Notes under the pieces: model-generated
Seen by the model: only the letters and a program-made list of their open reading frames with translations
Told to the model about the DNA's origin: nothing
The model's database searches: none
Position numbers and translations under genes: made by a program
Shown here: in pieces, positions 26,322-35,426 of the stretch
Layout: each line of letters starts with the position of its first letter
Numbering within the stretch: position 1 is the first letter of the stretch
Source: Candidatus Endomicrobiellum meruensis
GTDB lineage: Bacteria; Elusimicrobiota; Endomicrobiia; Endomicrobiales; Endomicrobiaceae
Reading direction: 5' to 3'
DNA length: 48,898 nt
NCBI GenBank assembly: GCA_031282625.1
Contig: JAITDI010000008.1
Coordinates: 1 to 48,898, forward strand

Positions 26322-26503
26322 TGGTAATATTATATCACGTTGTTATTGTACTGATATCTTTTTACACAAGCCAAAAATAACAAGTAAATAAATCAAATCA
26401 GTGGTAGCTAATGGAACTCAAGCTGCGCTATTCTTTAAAATTTTTTACAATTCTCTTTTAATTAATTTGTTGTATAGTGTTTTGGGCTCCGAGGAGGGAG
26501 TTG

Positions 26504-27793
26504 ATGGAAAGAGATAAATCTATGAACATGTCAGTTCTGTCTAAACTAACAATGACAGAGCTGATAGAGACAGCAAAAAAGCTTAAAGTTGACGGTGTTG
26601 CAGGTTTAAGAAAACAGGAATTGATAGCTAAAATTTTTGAGGCACAGTCAAAAGAGAATAAACTAGTTTATGATGAAGGCGTTTTAGAAATTTTACCTGA
26701 TGGGTTTGGATTCTTGAGATCTCCTGATTACAACTATCTGCCAGGTCCGGATGATATTTATATTTCTCCATCTCAAATAAGAAAATTTGCTTTAAGAAAA
26801 GGCGATACTGTAGCTGGATATGTTCGTCCTCCGCAAGCTCAATCTGAAAGATATTTCGCTTTGCTTCAAGTTAAATCAATCAACGGACAGGAGAACTTAG
26901 AAGGTATAAGGGACAGAGCTTTATTTGATAATTTGACACCTTTATACCCTAATGAGAAGATTGTTCTTGAAACAAAAAAAGAAGAAGTGTCCACAAGAGT
27001 TATTGACATGCTGATACCCATAGGAAAAGGTCAGAGAGTTCTTGTTAATGCCGCTCCAAGAAGCGGTAAAACTGTACTCTTGCAGAAAATAGCTAACGCA
27101 ATTACTGAAAATAATCCAGATATAGTTCTTATGGTGTTGCTCATAGATGAGAGACCTGAAGAAGTTACCGATATGCAACGCTCTGTAAAGGGTGAGGTTA
27201 TTTCTTCAACTTTTGACGAGCCATCAGACAGACACATACAAGTTTCTGAGATGGTTATAGAAAAAGCCAAAAGAATGGTTGAAAACGGCAAAGATGTTGT
27301 GGTTCTTTTGGATTCTATTACTAGGCTTGCTAGAGCTTATAATACGGCTATGCCTTCAAGCGGGAGAGTTCTTTCAGGAGGATTAGACTCAAATGCCTTG
27401 CAGAGACCAAAAAGATTTTTTGGTGCGGCAAGGAACATTGAAGAAGGCGGCAGCTTAACGATAATAGGCACTGCTCTTGTTGAAACTGGCAGCCGAATGG
27501 ACGATGTTATATTTGAAGAATTTAAAGGCACTGGCAATTGCGAAATTTATCTTGACAGAAAGCTTGCTGATAGAAGAGTGTTTCCTGCTATAGATCTCTT
27601 GCGTTCTGGGACTAGAAAAGAAGAGCTTCTTTTAAATGAAGATGAAAAAAATAAAATGTGGATACTCAGAAAATGGATGAATTCAATGAATTCCATAGAA
27701 GTTATGGAAGAGTTAAGAAAAAGGCTTTTAAATTCAAAGTCTAATAAAGATTTCTTGAAACAAATGGAACTTTCAAGTATGGAAGGTCTGTAA
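26504..27793 (+). CDS. rho: Transcription termination factor Rho
   Basis: Rho is a hexameric RNA helicase that ends transcription. The N-terminal Rho domain ([16 protein letters not shown]) is followed by the cold-shock-like RNA-binding domain ([19 protein letters not shown]). The RecA-like ATPase has Walker A AAPRSGKT and Walker [12 protein letters not shown]. The R-loop region ([20 protein letters not shown]) and the Q/R loops are conserved. The ATG at 26504 has GAGGAGGG five bases upstream and gives 429 residues; the in-frame upstream TTG codons lie before that site. Confidence 0.96.
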   Translation: MERDKSMNMSVLSKLTMTELIETAKKLKVDGVAGLRKQELIAKIFEAQSKENKLVYDEGVLEILPDGFGFLRSPDYNYLPGPDDIYISPSQIRKFALRKGDTVAGYVRPPQAQSERYFALLQVKSINGQENLEGIRDRALFDNLTPLYPNEKIVLETKKEEVSTRVIDMLIPIGKGQRVLVNAAPRSGKTVLLQKIANAITENNPDIVLMVLLIDERPEEVTDMQRSVKGEVISSTFDEPSDRHIQVSEMVIEKAKRMVENGKDVVVLLDSITRLARAYNTAMPSSGRVLSGGLDSNALQRPKRFFGAARNIEEGGSLTIIGTALVETGSRMDDVIFEEFKGTGNCEIYLDRKLADRRVFPAIDLLRSGTRKEELLLNEDEKNKMWILRKWMNSMNSIEVMEELRKRLLNSKSNKDFLKQMELSSMEGL

Positions 27794-27825
27794 AGATTTA
27801 GTATAATATAAATTAATCTAATAGA

Positions 27826-27857
27826 GTGTCGGCAGAATTTTTTGCCGGCGCTTTTTA
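27826..27857 (+). terminator. Intrinsic terminator after rho
   Basis: GTCGGCA (27828-27834) pairs with TGCCGGC (27843-27849), with one G-T pair, around a T-rich loop. It is followed by CTTTTTATT. It lies 35 bases after the rho stop. Confidence 0.8.
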
Positions 27858-27924
27858 TTGCTATTTTGAACGGAAAATGATAAAAGTTTGTCATGTTTCA
27901 CACACATCTTTTAGGAAATTAAAT

Positions 27925-28665
27925 ATGAGAAAATTTATATTGATTTTTACTGTTTATTTGAGTTTTGGCATTTGTTTTGCCAAAAATATACACCAAACTC
28001 AGATAGATAATGCCGAAAACAGCTTTAAAAAAGGAAATTTTCTCAAGACCATTGAAATATACGAAAGTCTTATACAAATAGAAGAAGTAAAAGATCCTTA
28101 TGTTTATTACAATCTCTCAAACGCATATTACAGAGCTGGCAATATTGGCAAAGCAATATTAAACATAGAAAAAGCTTCAAAGCTTGCTCCTAGAGATAAA
28201 GACATAAAAGAAAATATGCAGTTTTTGCATGCTGAGGCAGGACAAGAAAGAGAACAAAATATTCAAGACATCCTTTTGAAACATTTTTCTTTAAATGAAA
28301 TAACAATAGTTTCATCAATTTTTATAATTTTGTTTTTATTATCTTTTTCTTTATTTCTTTTAAAAAAAAATTTGTCTGTTAAAAGAATTGTTATTTTATT
28401 TATATTTTTTTTGATTATATGCCTTCCGCTTTTTGCTTTAAAAAGCTGCGATGAGTTTTCGGTTAAAAAAGCTGTTGTATTATCGTCATCAATTATAAGG
28501 AGCGGTCCAGGAGAAAATAACCCAGAAATTTTTAGATTTGCCGAAGGAAAAGTTGTTGATATAATTTCAGAAAGCGAAAATTGGATAAATATAACTGCGC
28601 ATTCAAAAGGTAAGAGCGTGTCTGGTTGGATAGAAGCAAAAAATATAGGAAGTATAAATGAGTAA
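27925..28665 (+). CDS. BatE-like exported TPR and SH3-domain membrane protein
   Basis: The 246-residue protein has a signal peptide (RKFILIFTVYLSFGICFAK), two to three TPRs (about residues 20-110, for example YYNLSNAYYRAGNIGKAILN), two membrane helices (about 125-180) and a C-terminal bacterial SH3-like domain (SSSIIRSGPGENNPEIFRFAEG). This arrangement matches BatE of aerotolerance (bat) operons, though no batA-D genes are here. The likely site is the inner membrane with the SH3 domain periplasmic. The ATG at 27925 is chosen for its signal peptide and TTAGGA site. It overlaps nadD by eight bases. Confidence 0.75.
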   Translation: MRKFILIFTVYLSFGICFAKNIHQTQIDNAENSFKKGNFLKTIEIYESLIQIEEVKDPYVYYNLSNAYYRAGNIGKAILNIEKASKLAPRDKDIKENMQFLHAEAGQEREQNIQDILLKHFSLNEITIVSSIFIILFLLSFSLFLLKKNLSVKRIVILFIFFLIICLPLFALKSCDEFSVKKAVVLSSSIIRSGPGENNPEIFRFAEGKVVDIISESENWINITAHSKGKSVSGWIEAKNIGSINE

Positions 28666-29236
28666 AATAGCCATTTTTGGTGGTTCTTTTGATCCTGTCC
28701 ATAAATCGCACATTCAGCTTGTAAAATTTGCGTTAAAGTCATGCGACTTCAAGAAAGTTATTTTTGTCATAGCCTATAGTCCTCCGCATAAAAGTAAACA
28801 GTATGCAAATATTGACGACAGAATTGCAATGTTGAAGATTGCTACCAAAGGTTTACCACAAATTGAAATAAGTTTGTATGAGGTTTTAAAAAAGAAAGTA
28901 GTTTATTCACACCAAACGTTAGATTATTTTCAAAGTTTGTATCCAGAAGATGAAATATATATGATTATAGGTTCAGATTCTCTTTTAGAACTGCCTACAT
29001 GGAAAAATATAGATTATTTAGCAAGCCGTTATAAGTTTATGGTTGTTAAAAGACCATGTGTAAAAATAAAAAAAGACACAAAATATTTGGATAGATGTAT
29101 ATTTACTCAAAATGAAACTGAAAATATTTCATCCAGCCAAATAAGACAAATGATAAAAGAAGATTCTAAAAAATCTAAGTTATTCCTAGATAAAAAGGTT
29201 TATAGTTATATTATTAAGCGGAGACTGTACAAATGA
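28658..29236 (+). CDS. nadD: Nicotinate-mononucleotide adenylyltransferase
   Basis: NadD adenylates nicotinate mononucleotide to form deamido-NAD. It has GGSFDPVHKSHI, the HxxH-type nucleotide-binding motif of the family, and NISSSQIRQMI, the ISSTxIR-type motif near the C-terminus. MIIGSDSLLELPTWKN is also typical. At 192 residues it is complete. It overlaps yqeK by four bases, in the conserved nadD-yqeK-rsfS order. Confidence 0.94.
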   Translation: MSKIAIFGGSFDPVHKSHIQLVKFALKSCDFKKVIFVIAYSPPHKSKQYANIDDRIAMLKIATKGLPQIEISLYEVLKKKVVYSHQTLDYFQSLYPEDEIYMIIGSDSLLELPTWKNIDYLASRYKFMVVKRPCVKIKKDTKYLDRCIFTQNETENISSSQIRQMIKEDSKKSKLFLDKKVYSYIIKRRLYK

Positions 29237-29823
29237 ACACAGATATTGATGAAGAGATATTTGAATATTTATCTTTGCATCTAAACCCCAAACGCTTAGA
29301 ACACTCTTACAATGTTGCAAATCTTGCAGTTTCGCTTGCAGAAAAAAATGGTGTTAATGCTCTAAAGGCATGGCTTGCAGGACTTTTGCATGATTGCGCA
29401 AAATATATGACAGACAAAGAATTAGTGAAATTCTTTAAAAATCGTAAAAAAACTTTTAAATATTTTAAAGAAATGTCGGATAATTCTCCGCATCTTCTTC
29501 ATTCATTTGCTGGGGAAATAATTGCGCGGGAATATTTCAAAATAAAAGACGAGTCTGTTTTAAAAGCTATAAAATATCATACGCTTGGTAGGGAAAATAT
29601 GAGCATTTTGGAACGCTTAATTTTTGTGTCGGATTCTATTTCGCATGATAGAAAATGGAAGCATGCTGGAACTTTAAGAGAAATGGCAAAAGAAGATTTA
29701 AATAAGGCTTTTTTTGAAGTGCTTGTGCAGAAAATAGCCTATGTTATCCGCAATAATGGTTGGCTTTGTCCTCAAACTATAGACACTTGGAATTGGTATG
29801 TTTCAAACGTTAAAAAGAACTAG
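29233..29823 (+). CDS. yqeK: YqeK-type HD-domain hydrolase (symmetrical Ap4A hydrolase family)
   Basis: HD-domain phosphohydrolases of this type cleave diadenosine tetraphosphate to ADP. The metal-binding pattern is visible: HSYNVANLA, LLHDCAKYM, HSFAGEIIA, KYHTLGRENMS and ERLIFVSDSIS. Its 196 residues match YqeK. Its position between nadD and rsfS supports the assignment. The 3' end overlaps the next gene by 26 bases. Confidence 0.88.
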   Translation: MNTDIDEEIFEYLSLHLNPKRLEHSYNVANLAVSLAEKNGVNALKAWLAGLLHDCAKYMTDKELVKFFKNRKKTFKYFKEMSDNSPHLLHSFAGEIIAREYFKIKDESVLKAIKYHTLGRENMSILERLIFVSDSISHDRKWKHAGTLREMAKEDLNKAFFEVLVQKIAYVIRNNGWLCPQTIDTWNWYVSNVKKN

Positions 29824-30889
29824 TAAAATAAAAGTTATTTGTATTTTTCTATTTTTGGCTGTTTTTGTTGCGGTATATATCTACATATGCAAATGCGATG
29901 TAGTACTTAGAAAAATTAAAGACAATGGCAACTTCTCTTTTTCAGTTTTGTTGTACGATCCAGACGGTGCGTTTGCAAACCGTTTTGATTCATATCAAAT
30001 TATATACGATTGTAAAAACAAATTATTAAAAGTTTTAAGCGTAAATACTGAAACTGTTGTCTTTAAAAAAAAGGAAAGAGCGAGAAGTTTAAAAACTCTA
30101 TTTTATGAAAATTCAAAAAAAGGTTTAGGCAGTGCCGTAGATAAATTTTATTTAGATTTGTATGAAGTTATCGGCAATGCCGCTTCGTCAGATTTTTATA
30201 TCAATATGAGCTTTAAAACGTTTAACGATATGTTTGGTAGCGATAAAAATGTTAAATCCCTATTAGCTGTAAATGAGTTTGAAAATAAAGATTTGGAGCT
30301 GCTAAATTGTTTAGAAACAATAGAGCGAGTTTTATATTTACTCCCTTATAGATTTTTTAAAATTCAAAAAAATTATAAATATATAAATACGAATATTCCG
30401 AAAATATCATTAATTACATTGATTTTTAGAATAAAGAAACAGAGACCTATAGTTATGTTTTGTGACATGCCTGTAAAACATGTAAGAACACGAATTGAGC
30501 CAAACAAGCAAGATATTGAAGAATTCTTGGATAAAATATATTATAGCGATGCAGGTATAAATAAAAAGAATGTTGCAATTGATATAAAAAATGCTTCAAG
30601 ACAACCTCGTATGGCTGAAAAAATAACATGGCTTTTAAGAGCAAATAAGTTTGACGTTTTGGATTGGGGGAGTTTTCCTATTGTGTACGATACAACTCTA
30701 ATAAAGGATTATAAAGGAAATTTTACACAGGCATTAGAAATATCTGAGATTTTAGGTACAGGGAAGATAGTAGTTTCTTATAATTCAAGTGTTTATGCTG
30801 ACATAAATGTGTTTATCGGAAAAGATTGTAAGATTTACGATACTCTTGATAAAAAAGAGGATACTAATGGTAAACATCGATTTTTTTAA
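29798..30889 (+). CDS. Membrane-anchored LytR_C-domain protein
   Basis: The 363-residue protein has an N-terminal membrane anchor (VICIFLFLAVFVAVYIYIC) and a long, diverged middle region (about 35-255) that may be a degenerate LytR-CpsA-Psr domain. The C-terminal LytR_C-like domain (about 260-350) starts at VAIDIKNASRQPRMAEK. I see no clear catalytic Arg/Asp set for a phosphotransferase in the middle, so cell-wall ligase activity cannot be claimed. It lies between yqeK and rsfS, where Gram-positives carry LytR genes. It overlaps rsfS by 23 bases. Confidence 0.65.
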   Translation: MFQTLKRTSKIKVICIFLFLAVFVAVYIYICKCDVVLRKIKDNGNFSFSVLLYDPDGAFANRFDSYQIIYDCKNKLLKVLSVNTETVVFKKKERARSLKTLFYENSKKGLGSAVDKFYLDLYEVIGNAASSDFYINMSFKTFNDMFGSDKNVKSLLAVNEFENKDLELLNCLETIERVLYLLPYRFFKIQKNYKYINTNIPKISLITLIFRIKKQRPIVMFCDMPVKHVRTRIEPNKQDIEEFLDKIYYSDAGINKKNVAIDIKNASRQPRMAEKITWLLRANKFDVLDWGSFPIVYDTTLIKDYKGNFTQALEISEILGTGKIVVSYNSSVYADINVFIGKDCKIYDTLDKKEDTNGKHRFF

Positions 30890-31331
30890 ATTAGCAGTGA
30901 AAGCCGCTAAAATAGCAGATGATAAGAAAGCTATAGACACAGTTATTTTAGATGTCAAAAATTTAACAACGATAGCAAATTATTTTGTGGTAACTACGGC
31001 AGAGTCCGCCCCACAAATAAACGCAATTTCTGGAGATATTGAAAAGACTTTTAAATCTGAAGATGTTGTAATTCCAGTTAGGAGAGAAGGCATATCTTCT
31101 TCTACTTGGAGAGTTATAGATTACGGAGGACTCGTTGTTCACGTTATGTCTCCGCAAGTAAGGGCATCTTATAATCTTGAAAGTGTATGGCGTGAAGCTA
31201 AAATTATAAATATAAATGCTAAGGAGCAAATAAAAGAGACTGAACTAAAGAAAAAGAAAATTGTGAAATCAAAGCTCGCCAAAAAAATTGTTAAAAAGGC
31301 ATCTAAAAAAATCTCAAGTAAGAAAAAATAA
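30867..31331 (+). CDS. rsfS: Ribosomal silencing factor RsfS with Lys-rich tail
   Basis: RsfS binds L14 and blocks subunit joining in starvation. Family motifs are DTVILDVKNLTTIANYFVV, the central SSTWRVIDYGGLVVHVM segment and YNLESVW near the end of the fold. The ATG at 30867 has AAGAGG six bases upstream, inside the preceding gene. The fold ends near residue 115. An extra ~35-residue tail of lysine-rich repeats follows (KSKLAKKIVKKASKKI), which typical RsfS proteins lack and which could contact rRNA. Confidence 0.92.
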   Translation: MVNIDFFKLAVKAAKIADDKKAIDTVILDVKNLTTIANYFVVTTAESAPQINAISGDIEKTFKSEDVVIPVRREGISSSTWRVIDYGGLVVHVMSPQVRASYNLESVWREAKIININAKEQIKETELKKKKIVKSKLAKKIVKKASKKISSKKK

Positions 31332-31380
31332 TATAAACGTAAAAATTTAATTAAAGTAAACGGCTTGAAGATAAAGTCTT

Positions 31381-32034
31381 CTACTTTTTCTTTATTTCTT
31401 CTGCCCAAGAACGGCGTATGTAAAGAGGTTTTATATCTGTATAATTTGAATTCGGCAGATTGCATGCCAGAGAAGCCAAAACTTCGGCTTTGGGCATGTT
31501 CGTTATATGCGGCAGAGAAACACTGTATTCTCCAAAACTCTTTACAAATTTTTCTCTGTATATTTCTGATGCATTTCCCACTACAAGAATTTTACTTTTG
31601 CGCTTCTTTAAATCTCTTATAAATAAATTTATGTTTTTAATAATAATTTCATTTTTTTGTTTAACATAAACTTCACTTCTTAATGCGTCTATTGCCGCAA
31701 CTATTTTAACGCCTTTTTGCTCAACAACAGAATTTTCCAAAATCGTTAGAGAATCTACAGCTATTATGGGCTTATTCAATATTTGTGCGAATGTTTTGAT
31801 TGCTGTCATACCGACTCTTATTCCGGTAAAACTTCCGGGACCTGCAGATACGGCAAATTTATCTATGCTTTCAATGGAAATATTGGTATCTTTCAATAGT
31901 CTTTCTACAGCGGGAATAAGTATTTCGGAATGTATGTGTCCGTATTCATAATAAAATGATGCTATAGTGACGCTGTTTTCGTTTAATGCTGCGCTAAATG
32001 TTTTGCCTGAAGTTTCAACAGCTAAAATTTTCAT
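31381..32034 (-). CDS. tsaB: tRNA threonylcarbamoyladenosine protein TsaB
   Basis: TsaB is the ASKHA-fold partner of TsaD in making t6A37 in tRNA. It starts ILAVETSGKTFSAAL, and has the conserved VSAGPGSFTGIRVGM. At 217 residues it is of usual length. It follows tsaE by 12 bases on the same strand; tsaD is not in the window. It converges with rsfS. Confidence 0.93.
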   Translation of the reverse strand: MKILAVETSGKTFSAALNENSVTIASFYYEYGHIHSEILIPAVERLLKDTNISIESIDKFAVSAGPGSFTGIRVGMTAIKTFAQILNKPIIAVDSLTILENSVVEQKGVKIVAAIDALRSEVYVKQKNEIIIKNINLFIRDLKKRKSKILVVGNASEIYREKFVKSFGEYSVSLPHITNMPKAEVLASLACNLPNSNYTDIKPLYIRRSWAEEIKKK

Positions 32035-32046
32035 CTATAATCTCTA

Positions 32047-32517
32047 TTATCTTTTAGTATTTTCTATTATAATTCTTCTTCCAATGGCGAGATTTTCAAT
32101 TTCAACACTCCAGTGATTGTCTTTTTCAGCGCCAATGAGTCTGTCTGCCCACTCTATAAACGAAATATTATTGCTATAAATATATTCTTCTATGCCTATA
32201 TCCCATACACTAGATGGTTCCAGTCTGTACAGATCCAAATGGAAAAGTTTTAAATTGTTTGGAGTTTTATATTCGTTTACAAGCATAAAACTTGAGCTTC
32301 TGGCAAAGTCTTTATTGCCAAACGCTTTTACAACGCCTTGCGTAAATGTTGTTTTGCCGCTGCCTAAATTACCTTTTAAAAATATAATATCTCCACCTTT
32401 TAATAATGCTGCAAAAGCCATACCTAAATTTCTTGTTTCTTGAGGGGTTTTTGTTATGAAAACATTTTTTTTAGAAATGTTTAAATCCCAAGTATTTAAT
32501 TTTTTGTTCTTTGCCAT
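32047..32517 (-). CDS. tsaE: tRNA threonylcarbamoyladenosine ATPase TsaE
   Basis: TsaE is the P-loop ATPase of the t6A complex. The Walker A motif is GNLGSGKTTF, and FARSSSFMLVNEY, LFHLDLYRLE and FIEWADRL are family signatures. The predicted start at 32517 overlaps thiL by 47 bases. A later start would remove the early strand, so this overlap is plausible but not certain. At 156 residues the length is standard. Confidence 0.92.
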   Translation of the reverse strand: MAKNKKLNTWDLNISKKNVFITKTPQETRNLGMAFAALLKGGDIIFLKGNLGSGKTTFTQGVVKAFGNKDFARSSSFMLVNEYKTPNNLKLFHLDLYRLEPSSVWDIGIEEYIYSNNISFIEWADRLIGAEKDNHWSVEIENLAIGRRIIIENTKR

Positions 32518-33460
32518 TGTGAAAATATCTTACCTTTTTTGACGAATTTATCTCGCCAATATATGTAATTTGTGGAACAAGATTTTGTACTATTTTGGCT
32601 TTAGATTTTGGAACGGTAAATACAAGCTCATAATCTTCGCCGCCAAAAAGAGCAAAATTTAAACATCTATTTTTGTCTCTAAAAACTTTTTTGATGTCTG
32701 CGGATAGTGGAACTTTATCAGTATAAATATCTGCTCCAACATCAGAGTCTTTTGTAAGAAGTCCGATTGAGATATAAAGTCCGTCGGAAGCGTCTGTTAA
32801 AGATGTTAAATATTTTGCAATTTTTTGTGCCTCGTTAAGTCTTGCTATTGGATTATTTTGTTTAGCTATCAGCAAACGCTCTTCTCTTGAATATTTATAT
32901 TTTATTCCATGTTTATAAAGCAATGCATTTCCAGCTCCTGCGTCTCCGAAAGTATTTGTTACCCCTATTAAATCTCCTTGTTTTGCTTCGCTTCTTTTTA
33001 CTATCTTGTTTTTTGTTATTCCCACAACAGTAACTGATATCGTTATTTTGTCAGCTTTTACAGTATCGCCGCCTGCCACTGTCATTTTGTATTTATTGCA
33101 AGCTGCCTTAAATCCATTGGCTAAATCTGTAATAAACTTTTTAGGAGTATCAGCTGGAATGCCCAGCCCTATAAATGCGTACGCTGGGGCTACATTACCC
33201 ATAGCGGCAATATCGCTTACATTCACTTCAATTGCTTTTTGTCCAAGATCTTTGGCAGTTATCCAATCTTTTTTAAAATGAATGCTTTCTATTAGCATAT
33301 CTTTTGTAATACAAATAGTATTCTTGCCTGCCTTAAAGCAAAAACAATCATCGCCGATTCCTACAATGACGTTTTTGTCGTAGTTAAGTTTGGTAAATTT
33401 GTGTTTTATTATTTCTATAAGTCCAAATTCACCGATACAGGAAACAGTTTTATTTTTCAT
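32471..33460 (-). CDS. thiL: Thiamine-monophosphate kinase
   Basis: ThiL phosphorylates thiamine monophosphate to thiamine diphosphate with ATP. It shows VGIGDDCFCF, the SDIAAMG glycine-rich region, GGDTVKADKITISVTV, LTDASDGLY and the C-terminal FGGEDYELVFTV motif. At 329 residues it is complete. It leads the thiL-tsaE-tsaB operon and is divergent from comEC with a 41-base gap. No other thiamine genes are in the window. Confidence 0.94.
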   Translation of the reverse strand: MKNKTVSCIGEFGLIEIIKHKFTKLNYDKNVIVGIGDDCFCFKAGKNTICITKDMLIESIHFKKDWITAKDLGQKAIEVNVSDIAAMGNVAPAYAFIGLGIPADTPKKFITDLANGFKAACNKYKMTVAGGDTVKADKITISVTVVGITKNKIVKRSEAKQGDLIGVTNTFGDAGAGNALLYKHGIKYKYSREERLLIAKQNNPIARLNEAQKIAKYLTSLTDASDGLYISIGLLTKDSDVGADIYTDKVPLSADIKKVFRDKNRCLNFALFGGEDYELVFTVPKSKAKIVQNLVPQITYIGEINSSKKVRYFHNGKEQKIKYLGFKHF

Positions 33461-33485
33461 ATCAAAGGAATTATATCAATTTTAG

Positions 33486-33491
33486 TATAAT
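33486..33491 (+). promoter_or_regulatory. Probable -10 box of comEC (leaderless start)
   Basis: TATAAT lies 10 bases before the comEC ATG, and no Shine-Dalgarno sequence is present between them. The -35 region is poor. Confidence 0.4.
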
Positions 33492-33501
33492 TAAGACCAC
33501 C

Positions 33502-34905
33502 ATGGATTGGATACTTAAGTTACTGCGAAAAAGACCTGTCATAACTGCTTTTTTAATCTATGCTTTAGCAATAATTTTTGCAGATTTTTTCGGATATTTT
33601 TCATATGAAAATCAAAGCAAACTTTATACTTTTACCAAAAATAATAGTATAGTTTCAATTGAGGGAAAAGTCTTATCAGAACCTCATGTCTCTAAAAATA
33701 GAAAACGATTTCTATTGGAAACTTATAACGTGAATGAGAATATTATTGGCGAGAAAATTATTGTAAATTCACCAAACGGATATTCCATACATTACGGCGA
33801 TATAATAAACATAGAAGGAAAATTAAAAAGACCAAAATCATCTGATTCTTTTGACTATCAAAAATATCTTGCAAGAAATAACGTTTATGTTGTTTGTGAT
33901 GTCTATTCTTTTGAATATATTGAATCAAAACCAAACAGTATCAAGAAAATTGCCTTAAATGTTTCGCAAGACATATCCAATAAATTTACCGCCTATTTTA
34001 AAAAGTCATATGCAGATATTTTAAAATCGTTAATACTTGGAGACAAAAGTTCTTTAACACAAAATGTTAAGAATGACTTTATAAGTTCTGGAGTAATGCA
34101 TATATTAGTTGTTAGCGGATTACATGTAAGCTTTATAAGCGCAATAATTCTTTTTATTCTAAAACTTACAGGAGTATCTTTAAAGAAAGCTTACATTTTA
34201 AGTATTCCAATCATATTCTTTTATGTGATTATGACAGGAGCTAACCCCCCAGCGTTAAGAGCTGCAATAATGCTTTCATGTATATTTTTATCTTTTGCTT
34301 TAGATAGAGAACCGCTAATTTATAACTCTTTGGCTTTATCAGCTTTGGCTATCCTTATTTTTGAACCACAACAATTGTTTACGGCTTCATTTCAGATGTC
34401 TTATGGCGCAACAATAGGAATAGTACATTTTTATAAAGATATTTTCGCCATCTTTGAAAATGTGGAAAGTTTCATACTTCGTTTTTTCTGCGGTGTGCTA
34501 TCTGTCACATTAGCTGTACAGGTAGTTTTAATCCCTATATGTATATATTATTTTAGCAAAGTTTCAATAATTTCTTTTCTAACAAATATTATAGTTGTGC
34601 CGTTAGTAGGAATTATTATGTCTTTAGGCGTTTCTTTCTATGTTTTAACTTTTATTTTAAAATATGCAGCTGTACTTGTTTCTGTAATTTTATCAATAAT
34701 TTTGAATTTTGTTTTATCTATAACAAATATTATGGCTAATATAAAATACGCTGTTATAAACTTTGAAAAACCTACAATAATTGAGTTGTTGTTTTACTTC
34801 CTTTTTTTGTTTTGTTCAACAAATCTTAAATGTAAAAATCGTTTCATTTTTCTAGGAGTAATTTTAGTCGCAAATTTAGCATATTTATTAATACGCAAAT
34901 CATAA
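33502..34905 (+). CDS. comEC: ComEC/Rec2 competence channel without the C-terminal nuclease domain
   Basis: ComEC is the inner-membrane DNA-uptake channel. The N-terminal membrane pair and soluble OB-like domain (about residues 30-150) are followed by the competence domain, with HILVVSGLHVSFISA, TGANPPALRA and MSYGATIGIVHF, and many membrane helices to the end. At 467 residues it stops after the last helix. The metallo-beta-lactamase domain of larger ComEC proteins (about 700 residues or more) is absent, and no such gene follows. Natural members lacking it exist, so this need not be a truncation. No other com genes are here except the CinA-like gene. Confidence 0.85.
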   Translation: MDWILKLLRKRPVITAFLIYALAIIFADFFGYFSYENQSKLYTFTKNNSIVSIEGKVLSEPHVSKNRKRFLLETYNVNENIIGEKIIVNSPNGYSIHYGDIINIEGKLKRPKSSDSFDYQKYLARNNVYVVCDVYSFEYIESKPNSIKKIALNVSQDISNKFTAYFKKSYADILKSLILGDKSSLTQNVKNDFISSGVMHILVVSGLHVSFISAIILFILKLTGVSLKKAYILSIPIIFFYVIMTGANPPALRAAIMLSCIFLSFALDREPLIYNSLALSALAILIFEPQQLFTASFQMSYGATIGIVHFYKDIFAIFENVESFILRFFCGVLSVTLAVQVVLIPICIYYFSKVSIISFLTNIIVVPLVGIIMSLGVSFYVLTFILKYAAVLVSVILSIILNFVLSITNIMANIKYAVINFEKPTIIELLFYFLFLFCSTNLKCKNRFIFLGVILVANLAYLLIRKS

Positions 34906-34921
34906 ATCATAAAACTATTTC

Positions 34922-34944
34922 TTTTATCTAACATAATAAACTCA
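34922..34944 (+). repeat. Dispersed intergenic repeat, copy 2 (degenerate)
   Basis: TTTTATCTA, a short variable middle, then ATAAACTCA match the repeat family at 9978, 35882, 39761 and 48642. The remainder of the 294-base gap between comEC and tRNA-Arg (34906-35199) is AT-rich and holds only the tRNA promoter. Confidence 0.4.
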
Positions 34945-35141
34945 AAATTGATAGGTAATTATGTAAAAGTTCAAAGAGATATTAAAGTAAATTTATTGTT
35001 AAATACATAAGCAAATCGTTGAGATTAGGCAAAAACAGAAAAAGTTACTTTTGCATTAGAATCATTTTTATTAAATACCTACTGTTACCGTTATTTTTAT
35101 CTTTGTTAAAATGTCCAATATGTTATGAATACTACAAATTA

Positions 35142-35171
35142 TTGACGTAATTATAATATCTTTGCTATAAT
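35142..35171 (+). promoter_or_regulatory. tRNA-Arg/tRNA-His promoter
   Basis: TTGACG (35142-35147), an 18-base spacer and TATAAT (35166-35171) stand 28 bases before the tRNA-Arg gene. This is the strongest promoter match in the window. Confidence 0.75.
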
Positions 35172-35199
35172 CCCTCATTAAATAGATATCTTAATTGAT

Positions 35200-35273
35200 G
35201 TCTCCGTAGCTCAATTGGATAGAGCAACTGCCTTCTAAGCAGTAGGTTGCGTGTTCAACTCACGCCGGAGACG
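35200..35273 (+). tRNA. tRNA-Arg (anticodon TCT)
   Basis: The acceptor stem is GTCTCCG/CGGAGAC, with discriminator G. The anticodon stem-loop ACTGC-CTTCTAA-GCAGT gives TCT, and the T arm is GCGTGTTCAACTCACGC. No CCA follows (TTTG), so CCA must be added enzymatically, in contrast to the Val and His genes. It reads AGA/AGG codons, which are common here. Confidence 0.96.
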
Positions 35274-35282
35274 TTTGTTTTT

Positions 35283-35360
35283 GGTGGTTGTAGCTCAATT
35301 GGTTAGAGCGTCGGTTTGTGGAGCCGAAGGTTGCGGGTTCAAGTCCCGTCAGCCACCCCA
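35283..35360 (+). tRNA. tRNA-His (anticodon GTG)
   Basis: The G-1 residue typical of tRNA-His is encoded (35283) and pairs with C73. The acceptor stem is GTGGTTG/CAGCCAC. The anticodon loop TTGTGGA gives GTG, and the T arm GCGGGTTCAAGTCCCGT is standard. CCA is encoded. It follows tRNA-Arg by nine bases in one transcript. Confidence 0.96.
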
Positions 35361-35426
35361 TTCGCTATTAAAGAGTATCGGAAATAGCAAAATGTCCTTA
35401 TATTATCAATGTCTTTTTGTGATAGA

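Noticed and set aside
35364-35388. GCTATT/AATAGC stem after tRNA-His
   Set aside because: Six base pairs, long loop and no T run follow, so it does not qualify as a terminator.
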